From Candidatus Wolfebacteria bacterium (GTDB lineage Bacteria; Patescibacteriota; Minisyncoccia; Phycocordibacterales; EsbW-18), in assembly GCA_022616195.1 (NCBI GenBank), contig JAKEFG010000008.1, forward strand, positions 1 to 48,976: 48,976 nt of DNA, written 5' to 3'. Below are positions 15,536 through 23,952 of this stretch, one piece after another. A model generated the notes under the pieces. That model was not told where the DNA came from. It saw nothing but the letters and a program-made list of their open reading frames with translations, and ran no database searches. The position numbers and the translations under genes were made by a program. Positions within the stretch are counted from its first letter, which is position 1, and each line of letters starts with the position of its first letter.

Positions 15536-17324
15536 AAGACTAAAACTACTCGTTCTTACACAGGTGATGGATATGAACGACCCGGTTTTGGGCTTCTTTC
15601 ACCGATGGGTTGAGGAGTTTGCCAAACACTGCGAGAGTGTTATCGTCATCTGTCTCTATGAGGGCGAGCATGCACTGCCTAAAAACGTTCAGGTGCTCTC
15701 ACTCGGCAAAGAGAGTTGTGTTTCGCGCCTCAAATATCTCTACCGCTTCTTTACATATATCTGGCAAGAACGGAAAAACTACGATGCAGTATTCGTGCAC
15801 ATGAATCAGATTTATGTCATTCTCGGCGGCGTGCTGTGGCGGCTGTGGGGGAAGTGGGTGTCGTGGTGGTACGCTCACGGCGCCACAAGTTTCTCAATGT
15901 GGCTCGCCGAGAAATGCACAGACATTGTTTTTACCTCTACGCCGGAAGGATTCCGCATGCCGAGCAAGAAGTTGCATATTGTTGGTCAGGGGATTGACAC
16001 TGATATGTTTGTTCCGGCTCCGCATACAGGGACGAACAAAGGACTCATTGTTGTCACGACAGGAAGAATATCTCGGGTAAAATACCTGGAACTGCTTATT
16101 GACGCCGTTGAGGTGGCTGTAGAACGGATTCCGGACGTGCAGTTGCACATCTACGGCGCGCCGCAAACAGCTGACGAGGAGGTGTATCATAAAGAGTTAC
16201 AACAACAGGTTGCCGCAAAACGTCTCACGAATATCTTTTTTGAGGGTGCTGTTTTGCACACGGCTTTGCCAAAAATTCTGCAGGGGGCTGATGTGTTCGT
16301 GCAGGCAAGTCAGACCGGCAGTTTGGATAAAGCGGTGCTTGAAGCACTCGCAACGGATATTCCGGTGGTGAGCACCAACAGGGCGTTTAAAGCGTTTCCT
16401 GGTGTGTTGTATACTGCCCACAATGCGTCTGCTGTCGCAGAACATGTGGTGATGACGTGTGGACAGGGGGGCGCCCGAAATAATATTGTGAAGAGCCATT
16501 CAATACATAATCTAGCCACCAACATCGTTCGGACACTCTCTTCTTTTGAAAGGGAAAGCCGAACTACAGAGAGAGAACCGTTGACGAATGTATATGCGCG
16601 AAGGTATTACGACGACTATCTTGAGAAGCACACGGAATCATACAGCGAGTCACGGTGGTTCTCATCCGACGCGGCACGTTTCGATTACGAGCAGACGAAG
16701 CGGGCGCTCATTGCGGCACTAGAGGACAGGAAATTTGCCAAGGCGCTCGAGATCGGCCCGGGAGATGGCGCGTGGACTCCGTATATCGCGGCGCGTTCAG
16801 GATCACTCACGTTGCTTGAACAATCCGAACAGATGCGGCGGCGTGTCGGAGGGCTCATCAAAGAGAAAGGGCTTGCAAACGTAACAGTTGTAGGGGGCAG
16901 CTTCCCGATAGATGTGCCTGCCCAGAAATATGATCTTGTCGTTTCGGTCCGGGCATTTGAATATTTCGAAGATAAAGCCGCCGCTTTCAAAACACTCGCT
17001 GCATTGTTGGCTCCCGACGGAAGGGTTGTGATTATCACAAAGAATCCGCACTATGTCGCCCTTCACGGCAAACCACACCGGACGCTTCATGATGGACAGA
17101 TCGGTCCGCGCATATTCATTGAACTCGCTCGCGCCGCCGGTTTTACCGTCGAAAGTGTCTATCCGGCGACACTCCGCTGGCTCGTTCGTTTCGGGTTCTT
17201 CCGCACACTCTTTGATACGCTCCACGCATGGAGCGTTTTGATGAGAACGGGAACTGTCGTTCCGGTACTTGCTCGTTACACTTCAGAAAGCTATCTCTAT
17301 GTGCTCACTAAGAACGGGGACTGA
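15528..17324 (+). CDS. Fusion: GT4 glycosyltransferase plus SAM methyltransferase
   Basis: A 598-residue two-enzyme fusion. Residues about 1-345 are a GT4 glycosyltransferase, with GQGIDTDMFVPA, TTGRISRVKYLELLIDA, and SLDKAVLEALATDIPVVS as the donor motif. From about residue 375 a class I methyltransferase begins (YYDDYLEKHTESYSESRWF) with motif I KALEIGPGDGAWTPYI and the strand VVSVRAFEYFED. The ATG at 15528 overlaps the previous stop; the ORF track's earlier start runs antiparallel to sense and is rejected. Coupling sugar addition to methylation in one chain suggests a sugar that is methylated on addition, possibly a chain cap. That is inference; neither active site shows obvious damage. 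Confidence 0.85.
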   Translation: MDKRLKLLVLTQVMDMNDPVLGFFHRWVEEFAKHCESVIVICLYEGEHALPKNVQVLSLGKESCVSRLKYLYRFFTYIWQERKNYDAVFVHMNQIYVILGGVLWRLWGKWVSWWYAHGATSFSMWLAEKCTDIVFTSTPEGFRMPSKKLHIVGQGIDTDMFVPAPHTGTNKGLIVVTTGRISRVKYLELLIDAVEVAVERIPDVQLHIYGAPQTADEEVYHKELQQQVAAKRLTNIFFEGAVLHTALPKILQGADVFVQASQTGSLDKAVLEALATDIPVVSTNRAFKAFPGVLYTAHNASAVAEHVVMTCGQGGARNNIVKSHSIHNLATNIVRTLSSFERESRTTEREPLTNVYARRYYDDYLEKHTESYSESRWFSSDAARFDYEQTKRALIAALEDRKFAKALEIGPGDGAWTPYIAARSGSLTLLEQSEQMRRRVGGLIKEKGLANVTVVGGSFPIDVPAQKYDLVVSVRAFEYFEDKAAAFKTLAALLAPDGRVVIITKNPHYVALHGKPHRTLHDGQIGPRIFIELARAAGFTVESVYPATLRWLVRFGFFRTLFDTLHAWSVLMRTGTVVPVLARYTSESYLYVLTKNGD

Positions 17325-17333
17325 CTGACATTT

Positions 17334-17945
17334 ATGATTATCGAATTCTTCGGCGTACCAGGAGCAGGGAAGACATCCGGCGCGCGGTATCTCTCAAGCG
17401 AACTGGGAATCCCTTTCATCAAAGGAGGGGAAGACAGGGTCTGGGATGCGGTGGCATACATTATCAACCATCCTCTGAAGGCATCCTTTTTCTTCTTGGT
17501 CGCGACACGGCAAACGCTTCACTCGGAGACATGGCCGCTTTTCCGTTGGAGAACAAATACCATTCTCGGGACACTCGCTCTTTTGCATCGCGCCACCAGC
17601 CAGAAGAGTGACACTATCGTAGACGAAGGACTCCTTCAGAGGGTTCTGAGCGTCTACGAAGAGCCGCTCACGGAGGAGCGTTCAGCGAAGATTGTGAAAT
17701 TTCTTTCGCCCGAGTTCGTTGTATATATCAGCGATACGAAGCGCGAGTTCCAGCGTTATAACGATTCCGCACATCCAAGACAGCGCTTTGGCGATGAGTA
17801 TATGGACCGATGGAAAGCCACCGTCCGCAAGAACACCAAACTGCTGTATCAAGCGCTTCTTAAGGAGGGAATTCCCCATATTGTCACTGATGACTCACAC
17901 AGTCCTCGCTTTGTGGAAGCGATGAGATTGGGGAGCCCACGATGA
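17334..17945 (+). CDS. P-loop kinase-like protein
   Basis: A 203-residue P-loop NTPase with an intact Walker A, GVPGAGKTS, at residues 7-15. The rest has the shape of a small-molecule kinase: DTIVDEGLLQR in the middle (a Walker-B-like acidic site), VVYISDTKREFQRY, then HPRQRFGDEYMDRW as the likely lid. It starts 9 nt after the GT-methyltransferase fusion and overlaps the next transferase by 4 nt. A kinase beside a methyltransferase recalls the WbdD type of polysaccharide chain terminator, which combines these activities; the substrate here is not known. Confidence 0.72.
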   Translation: MIIEFFGVPGAGKTSGARYLSSELGIPFIKGGEDRVWDAVAYIINHPLKASFFFLVATRQTLHSETWPLFRWRTNTILGTLALLHRATSQKSDTIVDEGLLQRVLSVYEEPLTEERSAKIVKFLSPEFVVYISDTKREFQRYNDSAHPRQRFGDEYMDRWKATVRKNTKLLYQALLKEGIPHIVTDDSHSPRFVEAMRLGSPR

Positions 17946-19069
17946 GCTTTCGGACCATGAACAAGATCAATGTCGCCTTCGTCATCAATGACTTCTCCGG
18001 TGCCGGCGCGCAAAAACTTGTCGCCGACATTCTCGTCGGTATGGATCGCGCGCGGTTCCAGCCGACGCTCGTGACCTTGTTCGCGCTTGGTGGCGCGGCC
18101 GGCATGTATCATCTCGTTCCCCCAGATGTTCCGGTCACACGCCTTTCGTTCAAGAATGTCTGGGATGTGCGTTCGTGGCGCGCCCTCTATAAGATATTCA
18201 AGCGGGAACGCGTTGATGTCGTCGTATCGCACCTCTTCTTCAGTAATACGGTGTGTCGCATTCTGAAGTTGTGCGTCGGGTACCGGGTGATTACGACGGA
18301 GCACAACACTTACACCAACAAATCACATTTGCACCAGCTTGTCGATCGCATTCTCGCGATTGTGACATATGCGATTATCGCGGTATCGTCGACGGTGAAG
18401 AAGTTCACCGCTCGCCAGGAGGGTATCCCACTGTCGAAGTTCCGAGTGATCCTCAATGGAGCAGAGATCGCTACGCTCGGCCGCGCCGCCCGCTCTCTTG
18501 ATGCACAAGAGATCAAACAGGAACTGGGGCTTCAGGATGCGCGTATCATGATCAATGTCGCACGTCTGAATGAGCAAAAGAATCACTCACTGCTTCTAAA
18601 AGGGTTCGCGTCATTTGCGGCAATAGATGAGAGATTCCATCTGCTGATTCTTGGCGAAGGAGAGAAAAGGATGGCTCTCATTGAGGAGGCACGGAAACTC
18701 GGCATTGAAGAGCGCGTGCATTTTCTCGGGTATCGCGACGATGTGTATCGCTACTATGCGGCGAGCGACTTCTTCGTCTCAACATCTACCATCGAAGGAT
18801 TGAGCATTGCCTATATTGAAGCGCTCGCTGCGGGACTCCCGATTCTGGCGACCAAAACATCGGGTACCGATGAGATGATCGAAGAAGGCCAGAACGGATT
18901 CTTCATCGGGGAGCATAACCCATCTGCAGTGACCGAAGGACTCATGAAGATGGCGAGCGCTGATCTCGCAAGCATGCGAGAGGGTGCGAAGCACAGTGCG
19001 CAGCGCTTTGATATCAAAACGACGGTCAAGAACTACGAAGCACTTATCCTTGAAGCGCTGTCTTCATAA
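17942..19069 (+). CDS. Glycosyltransferase family 4 (GT-B)
   Basis: A 375-residue GT4 enzyme. The N-terminal domain begins NVAFVINDFSGAGAQKLV. The donor domain has INVARLNEQKNHSLLL, LLILGEGEKRMAL, and STIEGLSIAYIEALAAGLPI. From here to about 23.9 kb the codon style shifts toward ATC and GATC-containing codons compared with upstream genes. The start overlaps the P-loop kinase gene by 4 nt, and the 3' end overlaps the convergent glycerophosphotransferase-like gene by 26 nt. Confidence 0.87.
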   Translation: MSFRTMNKINVAFVINDFSGAGAQKLVADILVGMDRARFQPTLVTLFALGGAAGMYHLVPPDVPVTRLSFKNVWDVRSWRALYKIFKRERVDVVVSHLFFSNTVCRILKLCVGYRVITTEHNTYTNKSHLHQLVDRILAIVTYAIIAVSSTVKKFTARQEGIPLSKFRVILNGAEIATLGRAARSLDAQEIKQELGLQDARIMINVARLNEQKNHSLLLKGFASFAAIDERFHLLILGEGEKRMALIEEARKLGIEERVHFLGYRDDVYRYYAASDFFVSTSTIEGLSIAYIEALAAGLPILATKTSGTDEMIEEGQNGFFIGEHNPSAVTEGLMKMASADLASMREGAKHSAQRFDIKTTVKNYEALILEALSS

Positions 19070-20204
19070 TCCGTTTATCCAGGAGCAAAGTATCCGTAAT
19101 GCGCTTTGACGCATCGCCATCTATGTGAGTGTGGTAGAGCTCACGGACGCGTTCGCGCTCAGCTTTCCATGTGTTGTTCACGAGCGCACGATCAAGCGCG
19201 TCGATAAGCGTTCTGGACGTGCGTACTTTTTCACCCGGTGTTATCAAATCATAAGAATGCGTCAGTCCTTCTTTGATCGAATATTCCTCAAGATCATACG
19301 AATAGAACACGATAGGACGGTCAAACAGCAAAAAGTCGCTGAAGAGCGAGGAATAGTCGGTAATGAGCGCGTCAAAAGCGGGAAGTAGGGGATAGATATC
19401 CGAATCTTCGAGAAAATGAATATTGTCGCTTGCAATCCCGCGTGCCTGGTCGGTATATTTCGGATGCAGGCTCAAGACCAGGAGATAATCATGCCGCACA
19501 AGCCATCGGGACATGCGCTCTAAGTCAAGGAGTTTCTCAAGACCAATACCTTCTTCGCCACGCCGGAATGTCGGCGCATAGAGTATCCGCCTTGCAAAGC
19601 GATGGTCGGCAAGCAGCGTTTTGGTCGACAGACTGACGTGCAGTTCACTTCCCGGGACGTCACCAAACAGCACATCGTTGCGCGGATACCCCGTGACCAC
19701 GACAGAGGCAGAGCCCACGAACTGTTGCGGGAGCATGTCACGGACGAAGGGCGAGGGGCAGAAGATGTAATCGTACCGTCGGGGAGGAGCCGCTGCGTAG
19801 CCACCTTTTTTCATCCCCTTGCCATGTAGGAGCTGAACAAGAATCGTACGACCGCTCCACCTGAAATTTTTTGGCTGAAGATAGGCATCGATACAGGTCA
19901 TCCCCGCACGAAGTGCACACCAAATGCCACGAAAGCTTTGGTGGTAATAGGAACGGTAGCCGCGCTTGCGAAGCTCTTCCGCCAGGTTGCCGTCCCGCGC
20001 GAGCCAGACCGCCTTGATGTTTGGATGCTTGTGTGCAGTATGAAGAAAAAGATACTTCGTGTTGTCGGCGAAGACTTCTTTTCCTTCTTTGCCGTGCCAA
20101 CCGACGAAGACCCAAAGCCGCAGATTACGGGGCATGAGATGCGAGAGCCAAAACAACGGTCTCGCGGTGACCAAAACCAAGAACGTTATAAGTTTGCTAA
20201 GCAT
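19044..20204 (-). CDS. CDP-glycerol glycerophosphotransferase-like protein (TagB/TagF family)
   Basis: About 386 residues from the ATG at 20204 (MLSKLITFLVLV, a membrane-associating helix). The longer start at 20282 would overlap the upstream gene much further. The catalytic-domain motifs of the Glyphos_transf family are visible: LLHGKGMKKGGY (the conserved W/L-H-G-x-x-K-x), ILYAPTFRRG, LHPKYTDQ, and ITDYSSLFSDFLLFDRPIVFYSYD. These enzymes polymerise or prime polyol-phosphate chains from CDP-activated polyols. The gene overlaps the stop of a nucleotidyltransferase by 8 nt, so activation and transfer are encoded together. Confidence 0.85.
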   Translation of the reverse strand: MLSKLITFLVLVTARPLFWLSHLMPRNLRLWVFVGWHGKEGKEVFADNTKYLFLHTAHKHPNIKAVWLARDGNLAEELRKRGYRSYYHQSFRGIWCALRAGMTCIDAYLQPKNFRWSGRTILVQLLHGKGMKKGGYAAAPPRRYDYIFCPSPFVRDMLPQQFVGSASVVVTGYPRNDVLFGDVPGSELHVSLSTKTLLADHRFARRILYAPTFRRGEEGIGLEKLLDLERMSRWLVRHDYLLVLSLHPKYTDQARGIASDNIHFLEDSDIYPLLPAFDALITDYSSLFSDFLLFDRPIVFYSYDLEEYSIKEGLTHSYDLITPGEKVRTSRTLIDALDRALVNNTWKAERERVRELYHTHIDGDASKRITDTLLLDKRIMKTALQG

Positions 20205-20940
20205 CTTTATTGCCTTCCTCGTAATCCTTCCACAGCCGCTTTCCTTCCTCGAAGTCTTGGATGGTGTCGATCTCGATGGCAAGATACTTCGTGATATCGA
20301 GCGCGTGCATGGTCTGTCCGAAGTCGTTAATCGTTATATTGATAGCATCAGCGGCGAAGATGTTCGTGTTACCTTGAGACACGCTCTGATCGAGCACTTG
20401 TATAAGATTATCAAGGAACTCTTTACTGAACTTTGTCGCGCCGATGAACTCGCCCCAACTTCGTTCCTCAGGGATCTGCTTGCCGATCTCTGTGACGTGT
20501 TCCTCTCCGTCAACGATCACATTGACCTCTTCCTCATCCCACGCGCTGCGGTGTATCGCGGTCGCGGAGGGGTGTGTACATTCTATGAGCTTCTTGAAAA
20601 TGAGCGGATCGCAGACCAAATCGCCGTTGAGATAGATCATCGGCTCTGTGAAATGCTCACGAGCGACCCACAACCCATATGCGGCACGTGTCGTAGCGTA
20701 ACTCTCATTGTGCACGAATGTGATATGCGGCTCGGTCCTACACCTCGAGACATGTTCGCGGATCGCGTCGGCACCATACCCGGTGACGATGATGACTTCT
20801 TTGATGTCGTTGTCGGCGAGCGTATCGAGCTGGAAATCGAGCACGGTACGTGTACCGACAGTCAGCAGACATTTGGGGAGATGGTGGGTGATCGGGTGAA
20901 GCCGTACCGCCTGGCCGCCGGCAAGAATGATCGCTTTCAT
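20197..20940 (-). CDS. Nucleotidyltransferase (sugar/choline/polyol-phosphate type)
   Basis: A 247-residue GT-A-fold nucleotidyltransferase. The signature GG-x(3)-RL-x-P-x-T-x(3)-PK appears as LAGGQAVRLHPITHHLPK at the N-terminus, and IYLNGDLVCD is the metal-binding acidic motif. Relatives activate hexose-1-phosphates or, in the LicC/TarI-like branches, choline- or polyol-phosphate with CTP. Because it is coupled to a CDP-glycerol glycerophosphotransferase-like gene, a CDP-polyol product is the most likely. A possible minus-strand -10 (TACAAT) lies about 50 nt upstream of its start, giving a short leader. Confidence 0.8.
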   Translation of the reverse strand: MKAIILAGGQAVRLHPITHHLPKCLLTVGTRTVLDFQLDTLADNDIKEVIIVTGYGADAIREHVSRCRTEPHITFVHNESYATTRAAYGLWVAREHFTEPMIYLNGDLVCDPLIFKKLIECTHPSATAIHRSAWDEEEVNVIVDGEEHVTEIGKQIPEERSWGEFIGATKFSKEFLDNLIQVLDQSVSQGNTNIFAADAINITINDFGQTMHALDITKYLAIEIDTIQDFEEGKRLWKDYEEGNKDA

Positions 20941-20986
20941 AGGTTTCTACAATGATGGGGATGCCTCTAAAAATCTCTGTTCTTCA

Positions 20987-20992
20987 ATTGTA
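20987..20992 (-). promoter_or_regulatory. Possible -10 for the nucleotidyltransferase operon
   Basis: TACAAT on the minus strand, with predicted transcription start near 20979 and an approximately 40-nt leader. This is unlike the 6-8 nt spacing elsewhere, so the assignment is weak. Confidence 0.3.
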
Positions 20993-21071
20993 CCACACTG
21001 TGCCGGTGTTCTCGCCCGGGCGTAGCACTTTTTGTTTCGGTGGAAGAGTGGACTTTACCTTCGTAACAAGG

Positions 21072-21077
21072 TATAGA
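21072..21077 (+). promoter_or_regulatory. -10-like TATAGA before the methyltransferase
   Basis: TATAGA ends 6 nt before the ATG at 21084. It lacks the final T of the consensus, so support is moderate. Confidence 0.35.
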
Positions 21078-21083
21078 TGAGTA

Positions 21084-21863
21084 ATGCATGGTTTCAATAA
21101 AATCCGAATCCAAAAGTGGTTGGAAAGAAAGACACCCCCTTTTATAAAGAGTGTTTCACGTCGTATCGGCTTCACTCACCTTTTTCGATCACTATTTTTG
21201 AACAAATACGAAAGTGAGATGGCTTCCAAGCTCGAGTGGGGAGATGCTATGAAGCGTCTGGAAATTCGTGAACGCGCTCGGGAGTACTGGCGGACATACC
21301 GCTTTTTAGAAGACATACAGGCGATGATTGGGCTCAACAACCAAAGTGCTGTCCTCGATGTTGGTTGTGGGATTGCCACAGTACTCCACTTCGTGCCTGG
21401 CAAGGAAAAAATAGGCGTGGATCCGCTTGGCTGCTGGTATGCGGAGGTGTATGAATACCCTGCGCCGATACGCGTGCTCTCCGGCCAAGGCGAGCAACTG
21501 GGTTTCCCCGAAGCGCGTTTTGACGCGGTATTCTGCAGCAATGCGCTTGATCATGTCTCCGACCATCTGCGGACCCTGTCGGAAATCAAGCGAGTAACAA
21601 AAGCAAACGGCTATTTTGTGCTCACTGTTGAGATCCATCCCGCAGAACACGATTACGCAAGAGATCCTCATCATCCCCACACATTTTCCAAAAAGGCGGT
21701 TCGGACAATGCTTGAGACCACAGGGTGGGAGATTCTTTTTGAGCGTGAAACACCGTTTCTCGGGATTAAGCAGTATTCGCTGGGAGGTGAGACGAAGCAT
21801 GACGTCGAACTGGTCATCGTAGCGCAGCAGGAAGGGTGTATCAGTCACACTTCGTCCGACTGA
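21084..21863 (+). CDS. Class I SAM-dependent methyltransferase
   Basis: A 259-residue protein. After a basic helical N-terminus, motif I appears as SAVLDVGCGIATVLH (about residues 88-102), the acidic residue binding the ribose as IGVDPLG, and motif IV as FDAVFCSNALDHVSDH. HTFSKKAVRTMLETTGWEILF follows, as in many Methyltransf_11 proteins. It is divergently transcribed from the nucleotidyltransferase pair and is likely a glycan-modifying enzyme by context only. Confidence 0.82.
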   Translation: MHGFNKIRIQKWLERKTPPFIKSVSRRIGFTHLFRSLFLNKYESEMASKLEWGDAMKRLEIRERAREYWRTYRFLEDIQAMIGLNNQSAVLDVGCGIATVLHFVPGKEKIGVDPLGCWYAEVYEYPAPIRVLSGQGEQLGFPEARFDAVFCSNALDHVSDHLRTLSEIKRVTKANGYFVLTVEIHPAEHDYARDPHHPHTFSKKAVRTMLETTGWEILFERETPFLGIKQYSLGGETKHDVELVIVAQQEGCISHTSSD

Positions 21864-21882
21864 TCATCGGGACGGTCTCGTC

Positions 21883-21888
21883 TATACT
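21883..21888 (+). promoter_or_regulatory. -10 element TATACT before the second methyltransferase
   Basis: TATACT ends 6 nt before an in-frame ATT codon at 21895, upstream of the TTG (21931) and ATG (21949) starts. It is the same arrangement as the leaderless starts elsewhere in the window. Confidence 0.45.
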
Positions 21889-21948
21889 CTAATCATTGCA
21901 CCTTTTCAATCAGAGCGCGCCTACAAAGGTTTGAAGACGGGTGATATC

Positions 21949-22602
21949 ATGGCTAGCATGGAGGACGGACCTGCGGAAAGCGTCGCGCGATCGCGAACCT
22001 TCACGAACCTCAGAAAGGTCTTTAAGCTAAAAGACAAGACCGTGCTTGATGTCGGGTGTTCAGAGGGATATTATCTGCAGCATTTCGGAAGGGGGAGCGT
22101 TGGCATCACGCTCATTGACGAGCATGTCGAGGCAGGACGCAGACGCGGTCTCACAATCGTGAAGGCAAACATCGAGAATCGGGAGTTCACGTTGCCGCAG
22201 ACTTTCGATGTCGTATGGGCGAACAATCTGTTCGAGCACATGAACGCACCGCATCTTTTCCTCGTCAAAGTACGAGAGTTCCTCGATGCCGACGGGACTC
22301 TTATCCTCGGTGTTCCAGTACTGCCGCGCCTGCCTTTTTTAACGCGTTTGCGTAAATTTCGCGGGGCATATGCGGTATCGCATGTGAACTTTTTCACAAG
22401 GAGAACGCTTATCGAGACCATATGCAGAGGAGGATGGACAGTGCAGCAGGCGCGCCCATTCTACTTCAAGAACATCCTGCTTGATTCTTTGCTTAATATC
22501 ATCGCACCGCATATATATGTGGTGGCACGCGCGGACACAGCATTCACATATGCCGAGAAACGGATGAAATCACTTAGAGAATACGGCGATACTAACCAAT
22601 GA
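21949..22602 (+). CDS. Class I SAM-dependent methyltransferase
   Basis: 217 residues from the ATG at 21949. The frame is open further upstream, through TTG 21931 to an ATT at 21895 that sits 6 nt after TATACT; the extra peptide (ERAYKGLKTGDIM) looks protein-like, so the true N-terminus may be longer. Motif I is TVLDVGCSEGYYL, followed by IGITLIDEH-like sequence and VVWANNLFEHM as the motif IV region. SHVNFFTRRTLIETICRGGW is typical of glycan-cluster methyltransferases. It is convergent with the flippase gene. Confidence 0.8.
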   Translation: MASMEDGPAESVARSRTFTNLRKVFKLKDKTVLDVGCSEGYYLQHFGRGSVGITLIDEHVEAGRRRGLTIVKANIENREFTLPQTFDVVWANNLFEHMNAPHLFLVKVREFLDADGTLILGVPVLPRLPFLTRLRKFRGAYAVSHVNFFTRRTLIETICRGGWTVQQARPFYFKNILLDSLLNIIAPHIYVVARADTAFTYAEKRMKSLREYGDTNQ

Positions 22603-22641
22603 CGCGTCACTCCTACGGCGTATATAAAGTAGACAGTGATG

Positions 22642-23898
22642 TTATTTCGTATAAACATAGAACAACGTTGTGGTGATAATGGTGGCACAAAGATGAGTGG
22701 TGACGAGCGCCCACGCAGCTCCCAGGAGACCGTACGCAGGAAGAAGCGCGAGTAGGAGGACCACCTTAATGAGCGCGGTCGATATACGTGTTATGTATAA
22801 GGGTTGTCTCATGCCTTGTGCGATGAAAACGTGTTCGAAGAGCGCGCGGGGCTTCATAAGTATGGACAGAATCATGAGCTGTGTTAAAAGCACCGCTTCG
22901 GGGTAAACGGGGAAGAGTAATTCGAAAACATAAGGCGCGGCGACCGCATAGAGGAGCGCAGCACCTGCGACGGCAATAAAAAATATGCCGACCTTTCGTG
23001 AGAGGCTGGTTCTGAGGGCGGTGATATTTTGCCGTGCGAATTTGGGAAGCACAAGATTGCCGGCAAGACCGAATATGTTTTCAAAATGGGTGATGGGAAA
23101 CAATGCTAGGCCGTATGTTGCCGCAGCCGCGGCACCCAGGAAATGGAAGACCAGTACCGTATCAATACTTGCGCTCACCCTGTTGGCAAGGCCCGCGATG
23201 CTCAAGTGTTTGCTGTATTCCATCAGTTCGGGATCCGGTGTCTCGGGAGCGGGATATCGTCGTCTCACGAGAAGATAGAGGAGGCCGGTCGATACCGCAT
23301 TCGAGACGAAATATACGAATACGAGGACGACCGGATCTTCAGTAAGGAAGAGTGTTATCAAGATTGCGATGACTGGCAAGGGTCTTCGCCATATTCCGAG
23401 CATCGTGCTTTCTCTAAAGTGTTCTTTGCCGACAAGGAATGATTTGTAGAGGCTGAATCCAGAGATGAGCGCTTCAAACACGCCGACAATGAGAAAGGCG
23501 ACACCCAAGTCGGTGTTCCCTGCGATAAAGTAATACACGGCTGTCGCTCCGCCGGCCGCGATGATGCCGATGTTCCAGATGAATTGTTTCTTGAACGCGT
23601 AGGGGAGAATGCCGTCTGATCCCCTGGCAGTTGCACGTGCCAACGCGTTCCTCATTCCTGACAGCGTGAAAGCAGTGATGATCATCGCCCCGGACATGAC
23701 AAACTGATACGTTCCGTATGCCTCCTTCGAAATGAGATTGGTGAACGCGATGACGAGCAAGAGCCCGCTCGCCAGCTGTGCGATGTGCCCGAAAAGGAGC
23801 CAGAAGCCTCCTTTTGCGAGATACATCATATCAGTCTTTGTATGGCGTTCGCTCCAGCGGAGGAAGCGAATGGTTTTTGCGCGTAGCCAACTTATCAT
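22642..23898 (-). CDS. Polysaccharide flippase (Wzx-like, MOP superfamily)
   Basis: A 418-residue polytopic protein with about 12 hydrophobic helices. It opens with a short amphipathic N-terminus and then LAKGGFWLLFGHIAQLASGLLL, the pattern of RfbX/Wzx flippases, which move undecaprenyl-linked oligosaccharides across the membrane. Charged positions within helices, such as those near FKKQFIW and the RRRYP loop, are in keeping with the family. The minus-strand -10 TACTAT ends 7 nt before its ATG. It faces away from the O-antigen-ligase-like gene across a 54-nt divergent promoter region. Confidence 0.85.
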   Translation of the reverse strand: MISWLRAKTIRFLRWSERHTKTDMMYLAKGGFWLLFGHIAQLASGLLLVIAFTNLISKEAYGTYQFVMSGAMIITAFTLSGMRNALARATARGSDGILPYAFKKQFIWNIGIIAAGGATAVYYFIAGNTDLGVAFLIVGVFEALISGFSLYKSFLVGKEHFRESTMLGIWRRPLPVIAILITLFLTEDPVVLVFVYFVSNAVSTGLLYLLVRRRYPAPETPDPELMEYSKHLSIAGLANRVSASIDTVLVFHFLGAAAAATYGLALFPITHFENIFGLAGNLVLPKFARQNITALRTSLSRKVGIFFIAVAGAALLYAVAAPYVFELLFPVYPEAVLLTQLMILSILMKPRALFEHVFIAQGMRQPLYITRISTALIKVVLLLALLPAYGLLGAAWALVTTHLCATIITTTLFYVYTK

Positions 23899-23905
23899 TA
23901 GTTGT

Positions 23906-23911
23906 ATAGTA
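23906..23911 (-). promoter_or_regulatory. -10 element TACTAT of the flippase gene
   Basis: On the minus strand TACTAT ends 7 nt before the ATG at 23898. The promoter is divergent from the one reading into the ligase gene. Confidence 0.5.
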
Positions 23912-23916
23912 CACGA

Positions 23917-23945
23917 TTGAGGTCTTGGATATCAGATGCTATGCT
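23917..23945 (+). promoter_or_regulatory. Promoter TTGAGG-17-TATGCT, leaderless
   Basis: TTGAGG (23917-23922) and TATGCT (23940-23945) are separated by exactly 17 bp. The -10 ends 7 nt before the ATG at 23953, so that ATG is favoured over the track's start at 23902. Confidence 0.65.
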
Positions 23946-23952
23946 TGCATCC

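Noticed and set aside
20059-20955. 298-aa plus-strand ORF opposite the nucleotidyltransferase
   Set aside because: Antisense to a gene with the full GGxxxRLxPxTxxxPK signature; its own sequence has no family-like motif.
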